Shown piece by piece: positions 10,711 through 21,634 of a stretch of 64,000 bases of DNA (position 1 is the first letter of the stretch; each line of letters begins with the position of its first letter). The notes beneath the pieces are model-generated. The model was not told the origin of the DNA and searched no databases. It was given only the letters and a program-made list of their open reading frames with translations. Source of the DNA: Polymyxa betae (taxonomy: Eukaryota; Endomyxa; Phytomyxea; Plasmodiophorida; Plasmodiophoridae); contig RBZT01000633.1 of assembly GCA_003693705.1 (NCBI GenBank), positions 124,001 through 188,000 of the forward strand. The letters are read 5' to 3'. The translations under genes and the position numbers were made by a program.

Positions 10711-12097
10711 TTATTTATTTTCCACTTTACAGGGTTTCAGAATGCCCTTTGGCTTCCACAAATTCGAATCCTTCAACATTTTTCGTTTGGCCTTTTTGCC
10801 AACTACCCAGTTGGCATGGACAATTACTGGTGACCTTTTAGGCACATATGTGTCTTTATTCTTCCACCGAGCATCATTCTTAAAGTACATATATCCTGGA
10901 GGATAGGCATCTCTTTCAGCAATTTTATATCTAATCAAAGCAATGGTTAATTATGCAGATAGATTGAGACGGCGACTGCCTACTTGATCCTAACATTGTG
11001 ATTTTTGTCGGCTTCATTGTTCCATTTATGCAGCGCGTCACTGAAACTGGCTTGATTTACATCGGCATTGATCTCAACAAGAATCTTGTGCCAGTTTTCT
11101 AACAACCTGATTGTAGGGTATGTTGCTTCTAAGTAAAGCATTCCTGTGCATATATTGTGATCGCCAATATCGTCATCCGGGCTTTCCGGATGCGAATCAG
11201 TTGCGCCCTGCAGAAAGAATCAACGCTGCTGTCATGAAAAACAGTATTTGCAAACCTGAAGGTCATAATCGCCTTGTCGAATTTCATCAAATGGGTTCTT
11301 CATCCAATAGGTGTCAATATCAGAATAAAATATCGTGTAACCTGAATGTGGCCGTCAATATATCAAGTAAACATGCCTAATTCGATGATAACAGGGTACC
11401 TTGTTTAAGAAAAGGAAGCAGCAAAAGCGGACGAGATCTGACAACATTGCCAAATTCTTGCGATCCATAATTTCTTGCTTTGGGATCCGGATCTTCAACA
11501 ACGGCTTCCGCAGGTTTGTTCTCTGCAGAGGCGGCAAACGACAAGATAGTATGTTCTGGATATGTTTGCATTAGAACGTCATAGCTACAACAGCAAATTC
11601 AGATGACGGCAACGATGTCGAGAGAGCAATTACGCGTTCTGGTCAAGAGCAATTAGGATGTAATTAGTGATCCCAAGTGCTTCCAGCGATGCAAGCCAGT
11701 TATCAACAAAATCCAAATACCTTAACATTGACAAGATTAAGTCAAGCAATTGACATGAAACTAGCAGAACCAACCCGCAGTTGACCGCAGCTACAATGAG
11801 TCTATTAGCGATAGCATTGTTGGCCAATATTTCTGGGTCTGGCCATATCTGAGTTCTATTGGGAGCGCCAGAAAACTCCACCCTCTCTGTCACAAGGCCA
11901 TTTTTACCATCTCGCATCTGTACAACATGAGAAACAGAAATAGGAAGAACTCGAAGTATGACTTGGACGAACAGTACGAAAACGACAATGGTGGCGAGGG
12001 CGCTGAAAATCACGAATTGCATGATCCGATCACGCCGCGGTGCTTTCGAGTAGGCGACGAACAGACCACGATCTGATGATCGCCTCATGTCAATCAT
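10711..12097 (-). CDS. Type II membrane nucleotide-diphospho-sugar transferase (PF03407-like)
   Basis: A Golgi-type glycosyltransferase of the PF03407 group (includes plant GT77 arabinosyl/xylosyltransferases). Exon 1 from the ATG at 12097 has a short basic cytoplasmic tail, a signal-anchor span (MQFVIFSALATIVVFVLFVQ), a stem, and the domain start NRLIVAAVNCGLVLL then WLASLEALGITNYILIALD. The next exon has FGNVVRSRPLLLLPFLKQG, then YSDIDTYWMKNPFDEIRQGDY with the DxD metal/nucleotide site, DDDIGDHNICTGMLYL, and the last exon YPPGYMYFKN and IVHANWVVGKKAKR, which is the family's closing HxN motif. Short introns separate these. Donor sugar and acceptor cannot be read from the sequence. Confidence 0.8.
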
Positions 12098-12277
12098 TTA
12101 CCAAACAGTGATGGGCCCAGGTTGGGCAATAAATGGGGTCTACAAGCAGTAGGTTGCAGCGACCCCAGTGACGATCACACCAGTTTACGTTAAACCTTAA
12201 ACCCTAGTCCGATGCAAACCCTCTTTGCTCTTTGATAATAATCGCGACGAGGAAAGCTTCACTTATTCGATTGAAAA

Positions 12278-13041
12278 TTGGATTTCGATCAACTTGGGGT
12301 CTTCGCTGTTAACACAAAGATTTGCAGGAAACAACACGTAGATTTCGCGAGAAGAACCAACAGCCTTCATCTTGTGATCTTTGAGCGAATTCGGATTGAG
12401 AGATACGACTTAGCTATCGGTATGGGTTACAATCGCCATGCGCGATTCAGACTGTTATGAAATGTGCGACAGCAGATTTACAACTGATACAGAGTCTGAA
12501 CGACCATCTTCACTTTTTGCAAGATCTTATTGAATCGTTGATCTATCTTCATTCGAAACGTATCGTTCACCGGGATATCAGCCGAGGCAATGTCATGTTC
12601 TCTGTCACAGACGGGCGATATAAGTTCATTGATTTCGAGTCAGCCAAGGTTCTGCCAAATAATCAGGATTTTCTTGCCGACGATGCTGCGATCGGGACCG
12701 AATCATATCTGGATCCGTTTGTCAAGGAAACTCACCAGTATTCCTTCTTTAGTGATTGGTACAGCCTTGGTTCGGTATGCTTCGAGCGTATCGTATGGGA
12801 TTCGAGTCCCGTTATGGATTCCTACCCATCAGACTCGCCTCTATGGCCTATCAATAATAGCCTCTGTGATATTCCGTCAGACATGATGGAATTCCGGGAG
12901 AAATCATCGATCCAATCTGACAAGCTTCTGAAGGACGTCGCATTAATCCGTGCAAAAATCCAAGCTCTCCGAAGTTGTGCATTCAGACGGCTGATCATCG
13001 TATCGAAGCTTTTAATTAGCATCTATCGGAGCATAAAATAA
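12278..13041 (+). CDS. Divergent protein kinase (DFE in place of DFG), N-lobe unclear
   Basis: The C-lobe of a eukaryotic protein kinase is clear: LIYLHSKRIVHRDISRGNVMF (subdomain VIb, HRD and Asn present), KFIDFESAK (subdomain VII, Glu replacing the glycine of DFG), GTESYLDP (P+1 loop) and SDWYSLGSVCFE (subdomain IX). Upstream, a frame from about 12278 reading LHLVIFERIRIERYDLAI looks like subdomain V and joins across a 53-nt intron to DLQLIQSLNDHLHFLQ in frame. A Gly-rich loop and the VAIK lysine are not visible, so either earlier exons were missed or the kinase is truncated or a pseudokinase. HRDIS-x-GN resembles FunK1-type and other atypical kinases more than mainstream ones. The start codon is not established. 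Confidence 0.6.
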
Positions 13042-14212
13042 ACATTGTCGTGTTGAGTTCAAACACTGATGGCATCGTAGTAGAATAGCTTTCATTGCAC
13101 AAACAATGCATCAAAGAGCTCTGTGACTCATATTTGAATCGCTCGGAGCAAAATGAAGCAATTCGGTCGGTGGCATATGCTTATGCCTATTCCGCTTTGG
13201 TTTTGCGATTTCGACAGTAAAGCAGGGAGATTAGGCCATTAGGGCCTCAATTTAAACCAGTGCACACTAGATTGTGTGATTTCAATCTATCGAATATCAG
13301 ACGATCGGATATTGGACGATCAAATTTTGGATATAGGCTGGTTTTTTTCAATGCTATTGCGTTCTGTTTGTTTATTTGATTGTCTCAGACCAAACAGCTT
13401 CAGGCATTTTCCAGATTTTTGCATGTCATCGTAGTTTTGTTCGAGGTATTGTATATTCCTATTGCTATTGCTGCTTGTGGCCGTATCGGGACAATTGTCG
13501 GCCTGGGCGTCAAATGTCGATCGCTGAATGACATCACGTCACGAGCCAAAAGGCTATCGTAGCCCAGCGGGATGCTTATTGCATTGCTTAAAAAATCATG
13601 AACCTTAGCCTGTAAGCTTTCGATATATTGTTTCTGCATCTCCCAGAATAAGTTGATTCCTTGCTGATTGTGTCGTATCATCTTTGTTTTGCATTGATTT
13701 GGAAGCTATTTCTCTCTCCAGGTAAATTTTCCACATTATGTTAAATGTCGTTTCGTGGTAAAATTTTGGCTTCTTATTAGGCTAATGCTGGCATCTCAGT
13801 TTAGGCACTTGTATTCTCATTAATTAATCGTCCTTTGGTCTATCTCGTGATAGTTTCAGCTCTTTTCTCTAGCTAATGCAGATGTCTGAGTCCTGGCATA
13901 TTTGAACCTTAGGTCTCGGGACTACAGTGATAACACGTACATTAATTACCAACCAATGGTGCTGTTGGATAGAAGTCGTCGGATTGGTTAATGGCATCTC
14001 TTTCACACCATGTCGCCGTCGATTTCCGAAATTCACGACTAACACCAAGTGTAACTAAAAACATTCGTTCACAAATAATCCACATCTCAACAAAGATTAA
14101 AATCCGAGAACAATGAAGATACCTAATGGTCATTTTACCTGCGATGTTCAATAAATTGTGTTTGCGAACAGGCCAGAACGATTTCAATATAAGACATCAA
14201 GCTCGACATTGG
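13042..14212. other. AT-rich stretch without a confident gene
   Basis: Over 1.1 kb between the kinase and the stop of the next minus-strand gene. Part of it (13,690-13,930) is AT-rich and low in coding signal. On the minus strand an open frame at 13400-13681 (with NLFWEMQKQYIESLQAK and PRPTIVPIRPQAAIAI) and a pair of exons near 14150-13945 joined by an 87-nt GT..AG stretch (FWPVRKHNLLNIA then TLGVSREFRKSTATW) look partly coding, but I found no start codon or full model. They may belong to one small minus-strand gene. Confidence 0.3.
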
Positions 14213-15311
14213 CTAGGGCGGCAGGGCGGCGGCAAGCTGAAGCGGCGATGAGCGGATGACTTCCTCGGCTGTGATGCGTCTTCCCGCGTCCCAGGCGCTA
14301 TAAACCGAATGGAATGTTGTCCTGATACTGGAGTACGATTCTGTGAAATAGGGGAAATGGAGTGAACAAGGCGCCGCTGCCCTAATTCGGTGACAGTCGA
14401 TGGGATTTGGACATCTGTAAAAAACTATCTGGCTGTGCTATCTGATATTGTTTGAAAGTGAGAGCCTGCCTTAAGAGAACGTTTTCGAAATCAAAAAGGA
14501 AGATCTGATAGTTTAACAAAACTCTTCCAATTTGATTTACAGATCCAATAAACGGCAGCAAATGGTCCATAAATAACTCCAATGTAGACCGGTGTGTTTA
14601 CAACAGAAGATGGGATTCCCAGAGCATCAGTGAATACGACGATTGTTAAGAATACGGCCGCGACGATAACCATAAGAACAGGGAATAATAATAGTGTCTT
14701 CATTAGAGCGAGAATATAATGCGGGAGCAGATCCATCGGTTGGATAGTTCGAGATTGTTGTCGAATATCATACAAACATACAACGAAGAACACTGCTGCG
14801 ATTGTTGCTAAGCGAAACTGAACTAGCAGAGATAGATGGATGCCAGTTATAAACATAAACATAAACACAGATACAAATACTGCAGCTGATGTGGTCATAG
14901 CAGTTCTAGCAGAATATTTCTTAGAATTGACCATAGGCACCGATGACGAAAGAGCAATCAAAAATGCAAATACAACCAGCTCCATACTGATGCGTTGGAT
15001 TAGTTCAAATCAAAATGATTTTAAAGATCATACCTAGGAGAAACAAATGATTCGATGAGCCTAGCAGAAATGAAGGGGAAAGAGGCAATCAGCTCAATTG
15101 CCTGCAGGATTGGATATCGATGAGAAGCATAGAATGCGACCAGAGCCCAGAGCAGGTTGGGGACCAGAAACACGACCAGGTAGGTCGCCCATTGTCTTTG
15201 TGTCTGCAAGACATGGTCCCAGTTGTTGATGAATATGACAATGAAGAGAGCGTTAAAGAGCTGACATATGAATCCAATATCAGATAATCCATGTCCTAAT
15301 AATACATCCAT
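14213..15311 (-). CDS. Multi-span membrane protein of unknown family
   Basis: A minus-strand gene from the ATG at 15311 (MDVLLGHGLSDIGF). Exon 1 has spans around FNALFIVIFINNW and YLVVFLVPNLLWALVAFYA and ends at FVSP; a ~46-nt intron (gtatga..atcag) joins in frame to exon 2, with spans LVVFAFLIALSS, AAVFVSVFMFMFITGI, LATIAAVFFVVCLY, LFPVLMVIVAAVFLTIVVF and IGVIYGPFAAVYWI. The last exon, entered at a CTATTTCACAG acceptor near 14335, encodes a soluble tail ending WDAGRRITAEEVIRSSPL then an Ala/Pro run and TAG. About seven spans in all. The family is not recognised. The tRNA-Ser gene lies 62 bp upstream of its start. Confidence 0.55.
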
Positions 15312-15373
15312 TCACTTACGCTTGTGAAGGCCACTTGAAACGTTGATAAGCTGGCTGAAGAAAAAAAAAGTTT

Positions 15374-15455
15374 CGATTCGGACGAGATTCGAACTCGCGC
15401 GCCCAGAAGGCAGCCACTTAGCAGGCGACCGTGTTAACCACTCCACCACCGAATC
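15374..15455 (-). tRNA. tRNA-Ser (anticodon GCU)
   Basis: An 82-nt class II tRNA on the minus strand. The acceptor stem GATTCGG pairs with CCGAATC; the D arm is GTG-GAGTGGTTAA-CAC; the anticodon loop CTGCTAA contains GCT (reads AGC/AGT serine codons) within a 5-bp stem that has two G-U pairs; a long variable arm (about 14 nt) follows, as required for tRNA-Ser; the T arm is GCGAG-TTCGAAT-CTCG. The discriminator is G and CCA is not encoded, as in eukaryotic nuclear genes. The internal B box (GTTCGAATC) is intact. No intron interrupts the anticodon loop. A run of nine As on the plus strand (T-run on the sense strand) just past the 3' end is a plausible Pol III terminator. Confidence 0.93.
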
Positions 15456-15664
15456 GGCCTATATGTCAGGATTAGTGTTACGCATTATAGAAGTTGATGG
15501 AATGTAATGTTACACTTAGCTTGCTGCAACCTCCATTGTCAAGGCCATTTCTTATTTCATCACAATGATGCAAAACGTTTTAGCAGATAGTTATTATTGG
15601 TCTTTAGTCAATAGATGGCTGATGATCAACCTGAGACCAACGCTCCGGACATAACCATTGGGTG

Positions 15665-17758
15665 ATGGTGGTTGTCAGGGTGTCGGGCATGCTCTGGCCC
15701 GGCTCCCTTCGACTTTTACGTCGGACGATCACAACTGGTTCGTTATCTTCTCGGCTGGTTACGCTGCAGGATCGTTGGCAACAGTTTAAGCATATCCAGA
15801 CGGATCTGCTAGAGACCGGATTCACACATGAGGCGATGGCCATATCAGCAATCCCTGAGAAACATCGTTTATTGCATGGCAGCTACACAGCTCTTTTGAA
15901 ATCAGTCATCAAGAATGAAAAATCTTGCACTAAAGATGTCATCCTTGTGTTCGACAGCATTTGTGCTCGCTATCGCCCTTCGAAAAGCGATTTGATGTTA
16001 ATGATCGAGTGGTTTCGAAACAATCGTGACCCAGATAACGCTATTAAAGTCTGAACCATCGTGTTTGCTTTTTCTTGCCTGCCATTGAGTCTTTGTTAGA
16101 TCTTGCAGACGATGTTCCACTCTGGATGTCCACTAGAGCCAATCGCTTGCAATCAAGTCATCAATGTTGTAGCAACCGAGTCAGGATCACAAGCAGCCAG
16201 TAAATTGATTGATCGTCTAATCTCGATCGGTGTGGACCCTGTCAAATTCGGGATATATTCTCATGTGGTGGCAGGATAGGTTTCAAGCCTGATCATTATA
16301 CTTATGCGAGCATGATTAATGCATCTGCTATTGAGCGTAATGTCGTGCTAGCAGAACATTGGTAAAAGTTTTTACGACGTGCTGTTTGCTCGATTGCTAA
16401 CTCTATTCGAGGTTTCAGCAGTATCTGGAACATGACGAGGCGAAGGATAATGTTGTTGTGTATGGCGCTTTAATGAAGGCATACCTTCGAGCGGAGCTGC
16501 TTGAAAAGTGTACTGCACTGTTAGATGGATCTGTAAAACATGTTGTCCATTATTGTTTAGTACTGACATGCTTCTTTAGGCTTCAGTTCAACCAAATGTC
16601 TTTATGTACACAACAGCTATTGAAGCCTATCGCCGATCAAACCAGGCTGATCGGTGTATTGAGCTTTACGGATCCATGATAGATCGGGGGCTTTCTCCAA
16701 CTATAAGGACCTACAATCAGTTAATTGATGCTACTTCTTCTACTGGCGATATAGAATCTTCGATGAAGTTCTATGAAGACATGAAATGTAATGGTCGCTT
16801 GCTTTGCTCGAAGTTCTAGCCTGATCTGTTTTAGCCAGAGGCTTGTCTCCAGATATCATGACGTTCACAAGCATCTTGAAAGGGCACCTCATCGAGATAG
16901 AAACCGGCGCGAAATTAACATGTACGTCGCCAAGCCAGCATCGCAGCAAGTTATCGAGTGTTTCGCGGTCGCTTCTTTCAGAAGCAACGCTCAAATACGG
17001 CGTGGTTCCAGATTTAGCCATGTACACAACCTTGGTTATACTGTGCTGAGTAATGCTCTCCTCCCGGCTCTCAACCTTATAATCAGGTCAATATCTTCAC
17101 ATTAACAGGTCACCTGACAGATGCTTTGCTCTGTGTTGTGGATATGATGGTTACGGGCATAAAACCGGATTTGAAGCTGCTCGGTGCTATTCTCTCCTGT
17201 TTATCTCATCATGGATCTTACCATCAGTGTCGAAATCTCTATGGTACCATGCTTCGTTGTGGTATAGCTCCTAACCTATATTGCTACCAAGCGATTATAA
17301 GTAGTCTACGTATGTTCATTTGACATTGAAAGTTTTTATTTCAAGGAACTTCAGGGAATCATCAATCTCTTGCTGGAGACACTCTTTACTATTTGGAAGA
17401 AATTAGAGCGCGCGATGTCATTCCGGATGTTAAGCTCTACTGTACTATTATGCAGGTGCTAGGACGTGCTAATCAGGTCCGACTTTCTGCTAAAGTATTT
17501 ATCGAAGCCTCCAGATATCATAATGACTGTAAATTTTCATTTTCAATTTATGTTGTCTTAGGCTAACTGTAATGTACAGTTTCAACTCAAGATTGGTGCG
17601 CCATTATTATTGCAGCAATTCAGTTCCTGCCAAATCCAGGCTCAAAATCTCGTTTCTGGCAAAAAATTCATCCTGCGCTACCTTTTGAGAAGCATAGTTA
17701 TACTGACGATCTTAATAATATTACACAATCACTGAATACTAATGAAAATAAAAGGTGA
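15665..17758 (+). CDS. Pentatricopeptide repeat (PPR) protein, probably mitochondrial
   Basis: A P-class PPR protein; these bind organellar RNA. The ATG at 15665 opens an Arg/Ser-rich, acid-free leader (MVVVRVSGMLWPGSLRLLRR) that looks like a mitochondrial presequence. At least seven PPR-like repeats follow across short introns: MFHSGCPLEPIACNQVINV, VVVYGALMKAYLRAELLEKC, FMYTTAIEAYRRSNQADRC, GLSPTIRTYNQLIDATSSTG, GLSPDIMTFTSILKGHL, GIKPDLKLLGAILSCLSHHG, GIAPNLYCYQAIISSL, and VIPDVKLYCTIMQVLGRAN. The final exon is soluble and ends TNENKR before TGA at 17758. Introns sit between or within repeats. No DYW or SMR domain is seen, so RNA stabilisation or maturation is more likely than editing. The RNA target cannot be inferred. 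Confidence 0.8.
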
Positions 17759-17965
17759 AATACTTTTCATTAAGAGGTTAAAGAATTTATTCTCTTGGTA
17801 GATTAGAGGCTTGCACATGTGACGCGTTATGACACGAATTTATCACACATTTGGACGTGATTTAGTGTATCCTTCATTTGCAGTAATGCCTCACTATGAG
17901 ATCGTACAGGGCCGATCGCTACTAGGACTTTCGAAACTGGTGATGGCTTTATAAACACTAACTTG

Positions 17966-20019
17966 ATGAAATCTACACGTTCCTGGTCGGCAATTCCGCC
18001 GCCTCTCATCAACCCGAACGGCACGACACTACAGAGGACGACCTCGGCTCCCTTACCGGTACCTGTGCTAAACCTTCTCGATAATGCAGTCTGATAATGG
18101 AGAAGCAGTCAGATATAGTTCGAGAGCCTGTTGTCAAGCCATCAGATAATCCATGGCTGAAAGTAGAGAAATCGGTAGTTATGACCCCGACACAGCCTCA
18201 GCTAAACGTAGCATGGCCGAAAGAATCAAACCAGGTCGATCTCGAAGTAATTATTGCTCATAATTGATTTGCTGTTTGTTTCTGAAGAGATTTATCAGAC
18301 GGTCATTAACCTGGTCTCCGCTTTAAAAAAATGTGGAAGGGACCCTGCATCATTGCGAAAAGCCTTCACATTTACCCATGTGGCACGTTTGTTAAAACAA
18401 GCTGAAACCGGTAACGCCCTCGAGTTAACATTATTGATTGAGAGTTGACTCTCGTGAATCAGTTTTGCAATGCGAACCGAACATGTACAAAGCTATTATA
18501 TTTACAATCGCCTGTTCATTTCAATGTCAGATTGCCAGTAATTCCTTCATCCGAACGTGTTCGTTTAGCTGTTCTGGGCGATACACACGGTAATTCAGTG
18601 TCTGTTCATGTCGCTTCTGCCTGGACTGATTTGATCATCAGGCCAATTTTATGATGTACTTAAAGTGTTCGAACTGAATGGCTATCCATCTGATAATAAT
18701 TGGGTACAGTCTTGCATCTCCTAACTTCATTTGATTAAATTAAAAGTGTAGTATTGTACGTTAGCAAGCAAATCCAACCTTGATTTAGCCCACTCAGTTA
18801 TAATCTGATAGTATTCAATGGCGATTTCGTTGATCGTGGAAGCTGGGGAATCGAGTTGGCATTGACTCTGTTCGCTTTCAAAATCCTGGTTTGACCAAAC
18901 CTCTCTGGCACTGTTCTGTTGATTTGCTTATTGACTGTTTTAGTATCCGCAATCTGTATATTTAATTAGAGGCAATCATGAGACATTGTATTGTACTAAA
19001 ACCTATGGTATTCTTCCGCTAGCAAACAACGTTTTCCATGAACTGGTGTCATAAAGGATTTCTTGAAGAATGCAAACAAAAGTACTCGAAGGCAGTTTAT
19101 CAGAAGTTCCATTCTACATTCGCAAAGTTACCATTGGCTTCTGTTATTCTACCTTTGGGTTCTGATCCGGAACCATTACTTAAAGGTGTGGTGCTCTCCA
19201 TACTGCGGTTTGAGTTTCATACAATGTGCAAACAGCCGTCCAAAGAGAAGACTCGAAGATTGCATCAGGTTTGGGAATTCTCGTTATGCATGGAGGATTG
19301 TACAGGAATGTTGATGGGTCATTTGGAACCATACGTTTGTTACAAGGCGTAAAAAGGCTGGCCAAAGACCCTCAAAGTCAGTTTCCTTTGCGTCTTCAAA
19401 TCAAATGTTGCCAGTTTGTCTTTAGATGAAGTTGTGGTCGATACGCTTTGGTCCGATCCTCAACTGAAACCGGGTTTGGAAGAAAACGAACAAAGAGGCT
19501 GTGCTATGTAAGATTCACCCAAGTCAATATGCAAAACGAAGCTAACTCTCATCACAGCCTGTTTGGACCTGATATCACTGAATCTTTCCTCCATTTACAT
19601 GGTCTCTCATTGTTAATTCGGTCACATGAAGGTCCCGATGCTCGAGAAAAACGGCCCGAGATGCCAAATGGTGAGCTAGCAGGCGGTTTCTTTAGAACGA
19701 GTATTAAACGAATTTAGACATGATGTGTGGATATGCCATCGACCAGACTTATCGCGATTCTGGTCGCCCGCTTTGTATCTCGATATTCTCAGCTCCAGAT
19801 TATCCAATGGGTCCTAAATCTAGGAAAAACAAGGCAGCATTTATCAGATTTGCAAACCAGACTCTTAGGTAATGCTTTTCAAACTGTTTTTGATCCATGA
19901 CGTGATTCCCATCTTGCAGAACATTGGAACCTGAATTCATTCAGTTTGATGCCGGCGAAAGACCAGAAGTTCCGATTTACATTGAGGACTGTGGTGATCT
20001 AACAGATATGGAAGAATAA
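17966..20019 (+). CDS. PPP-family serine/threonine phosphatase, PP5-like, without TPR domain
   Basis: A metallophosphatase with all three PPP signatures intact: GDTHG (metal site 1), GDFVDRGSWGIE (metal site 2) and LIRGNHET (metal/phosphate). The order LKVFELNGYP, LFAFKILYP, YGFFEECKQKYS, ILVMHGGL, LWSDPQ, FGPDITESFL, LIRSHEG and FSAPDYP is closest to PP5. PP5's N-terminal TPRs are absent; instead there is a ~80-residue leader (MKSTRSWSAIPPPLINPNG) joined across a 44-nt in-frame intron to a Pro/Val-rich segment and then a helical region with LVSALKKCGRDPASLRK. The C-terminus ends in an acidic DLTDMEE. The gene has many short introns; an internal insertion separates the catalytic core from the HGGL motif. 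The start at 17966 is supported by two phase-0 introns downstream. Confidence 0.8.
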
Positions 20020-20108
20020 AGCCGTATTTCGGCCACAAAAAGATTGCAATCGCCGATGAGGCGACCTGCGTCAACGCCCGTAATTCCTGTCATTTTGTAT
20101 AAAATATT

Positions 20109-20834
20109 ATGCCACGAACAGCAATTATCATTGTACTGTTAGCCGTCTCTGAGTTAACTAATGCCTATCACTTACACGGCTGGCATCATGATCTACCAGA
20201 TAAGAAGAAGAAGCAGCCTGTGAATCACGGCGGCCTTAGCCGATTACAAGCGATCAGTGCTGGTTTACCTCGAGCATATCCTGGAGATGTGATTCTACCT
20301 CCAGCTTATGATGGGCGTGCTGTGGTCTCTCAAGACCAGGTTCACTCTGAAAGAGGACGTCGCGGATTCACCCGCGAGGATCTATTCACGAACCAGCTTC
20401 TGGGGAACGAATATAATCATAGAGGATATGCTCGAGGAGGGACCGAGATCGATAAATCACAATCGGCAACGCTTGCAGGACCATTCAGCCAGGGCGGCAA
20501 AGCAGAATCATTTCGGGTGAAAGCAGATTCCGGCAGCCGGGTCTCTCAGGGCATTCACAGATCGGATGAAGCCGCCCGGGATTACGAAGCCGAGCTAAAC
20601 CGCGACTATTCCAACTCGCGAATATCACAGCTGACGGATCTGGGAATACTGGACCCAGCCCAAGCTGGGATCATGATGAACTGGAAAAATGATGGCATTG
20701 ATAGCGTGGCGGTGAAGTCCAATCAGAAATCATCTGTGAACCGTGGAAAAGGCAGAACCGTTGATGTTGTTAACGATCGCGAATATGGCGCTGGTAATGC
20801 AGAGACAGCGAAGATAGTCTCGGTCCCGTTGTAG
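20109..20834 (+). CDS. Predicted secreted protein, single exon
   Basis: A 241-codon frame with a classical signal peptide (MPRTAIIIVLLAVSELTNA), cleavage probably after Ala19. The mature part is polar, rich in Gly, Ser, Arg and Asp, with no cysteine, a Lys-rich patch just after the signal (HDLPDKKKKQP), repeated RGY/RGF and DR/DY elements and no membrane span. It is probably largely disordered. No known domain is visible. An AATAAA lies about 30 bp past the stop (20866). Absence of introns is unusual here. It might be an extracellular or wall protein, or an effector if the organism is a parasite; both are speculation. Confidence 0.65.
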   Translation: MPRTAIIIVLLAVSELTNAYHLHGWHHDLPDKKKKQPVNHGGLSRLQAISAGLPRAYPGDVILPPAYDGRAVVSQDQVHSERGRRGFTREDLFTNQLLGNEYNHRGYARGGTEIDKSQSATLAGPFSQGGKAESFRVKADSGSRVSQGIHRSDEAARDYEAELNRDYSNSRISQLTDLGILDPAQAGIMMNWKNDGIDSVAVKSNQKSSVNRGKGRTVDVVNDREYGAGNAETAKIVSVPL

Positions 20835-21005
20835 AAAAGTTTTACAGCTGTACAGACTTATGTACAATAAAAACGATTTTTTTTTAATGAACAAGAGAAC
20901 GGGATGTGGAACGATAGTTAGAACCCTGATTCGAAGTCGTCAGAATATGAGCAGATGAAGAACAATCCTTCTTGAGGGAATGTGGAGAAAATAGTCTTTA
21001 ACTGA

Positions 21006-21376
21006 TCATTTCCGGTCGTCTTTGTGTACATAATACGAATCCATATACGCTGGAACCGGCTGCGATTTACGTCGTAGTTTATCATGCTTTCCAGCTGGAA
21101 TCGTATTTGGCATGACGTTATACAGGCGTGGAGCAGCTATTCCATAATGCTGAGCCAATTCAAGCCTATCAAGGGCCTATTTTACCAGACCAAAAGTAGA
21201 CCTTAAATTATATTACCTGGTCGTGCCCTCGAAAAGTTTCGCGGCGATCAGATCAGGATCGTTTAACGATGCATTCTGACGGAACAAAGCCGATGCCTCG
21301 GATTGAACCGCTTTGCGTGTCTCTGGATCGAACTGTCGAGCCGCTCGTAGAATACGACGATAAAGCTGCAGTGCCA
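21006..21376 (-). CDS. LYR-motif protein (mitochondrial Fe-S/complex assembly type)
   Basis: Two exons on the minus strand. The ATG at 21376 gives MALQLYRRILRAARQFDPET, with the LYR tripeptide in the first helix, followed by the diagnostic phenylalanine in ALFRQNASLNDPDLIAAKL. A short intron (GTAATA..GATAG) joins in frame to LELAQHYGIAAPRLYNV, then a basic tail. The product is about 100 residues. LYR proteins bind acyl-carrier protein and help assemble Fe-S clusters or respiratory complexes in the mitochondrial matrix. I cannot decide which LYRM member it is. It diverges from adenylosuccinate lyase with about 260 bp between starts. Confidence 0.75.
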
Positions 21377-21634
21377 TAACGATAAGGATTTGTGCCAACC
21401 GTATGTACAGTTCATAAAACAAGAATTCCAACGCAATTTATTCGATCTTTTTGAATTACAAAACGAGAAAGCATTTTGGAGTTTGAATTTGCGCGCACTT
21501 TTCAAAAAGGAAAGTTCTGAAGTTTCGTTTGGTGCGTTGTAAAGGTAGGTGAAAGCTCACTTGGCAAGTTGGAGGTTTAAATCAAGTCGTCCGCTCCTTT
21601 GTCTCTTTATTCCTTTCGTTGGTCGACTTCCACC

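Noticed and set aside
13400-13681. Minus-strand frame with FWEMQKQYIESLQ, resembling the lead-in to an NF-YC histone fold
   Set aside because: The expected LPLARIKK histone-fold segment does not follow, so the resemblance is not supported.
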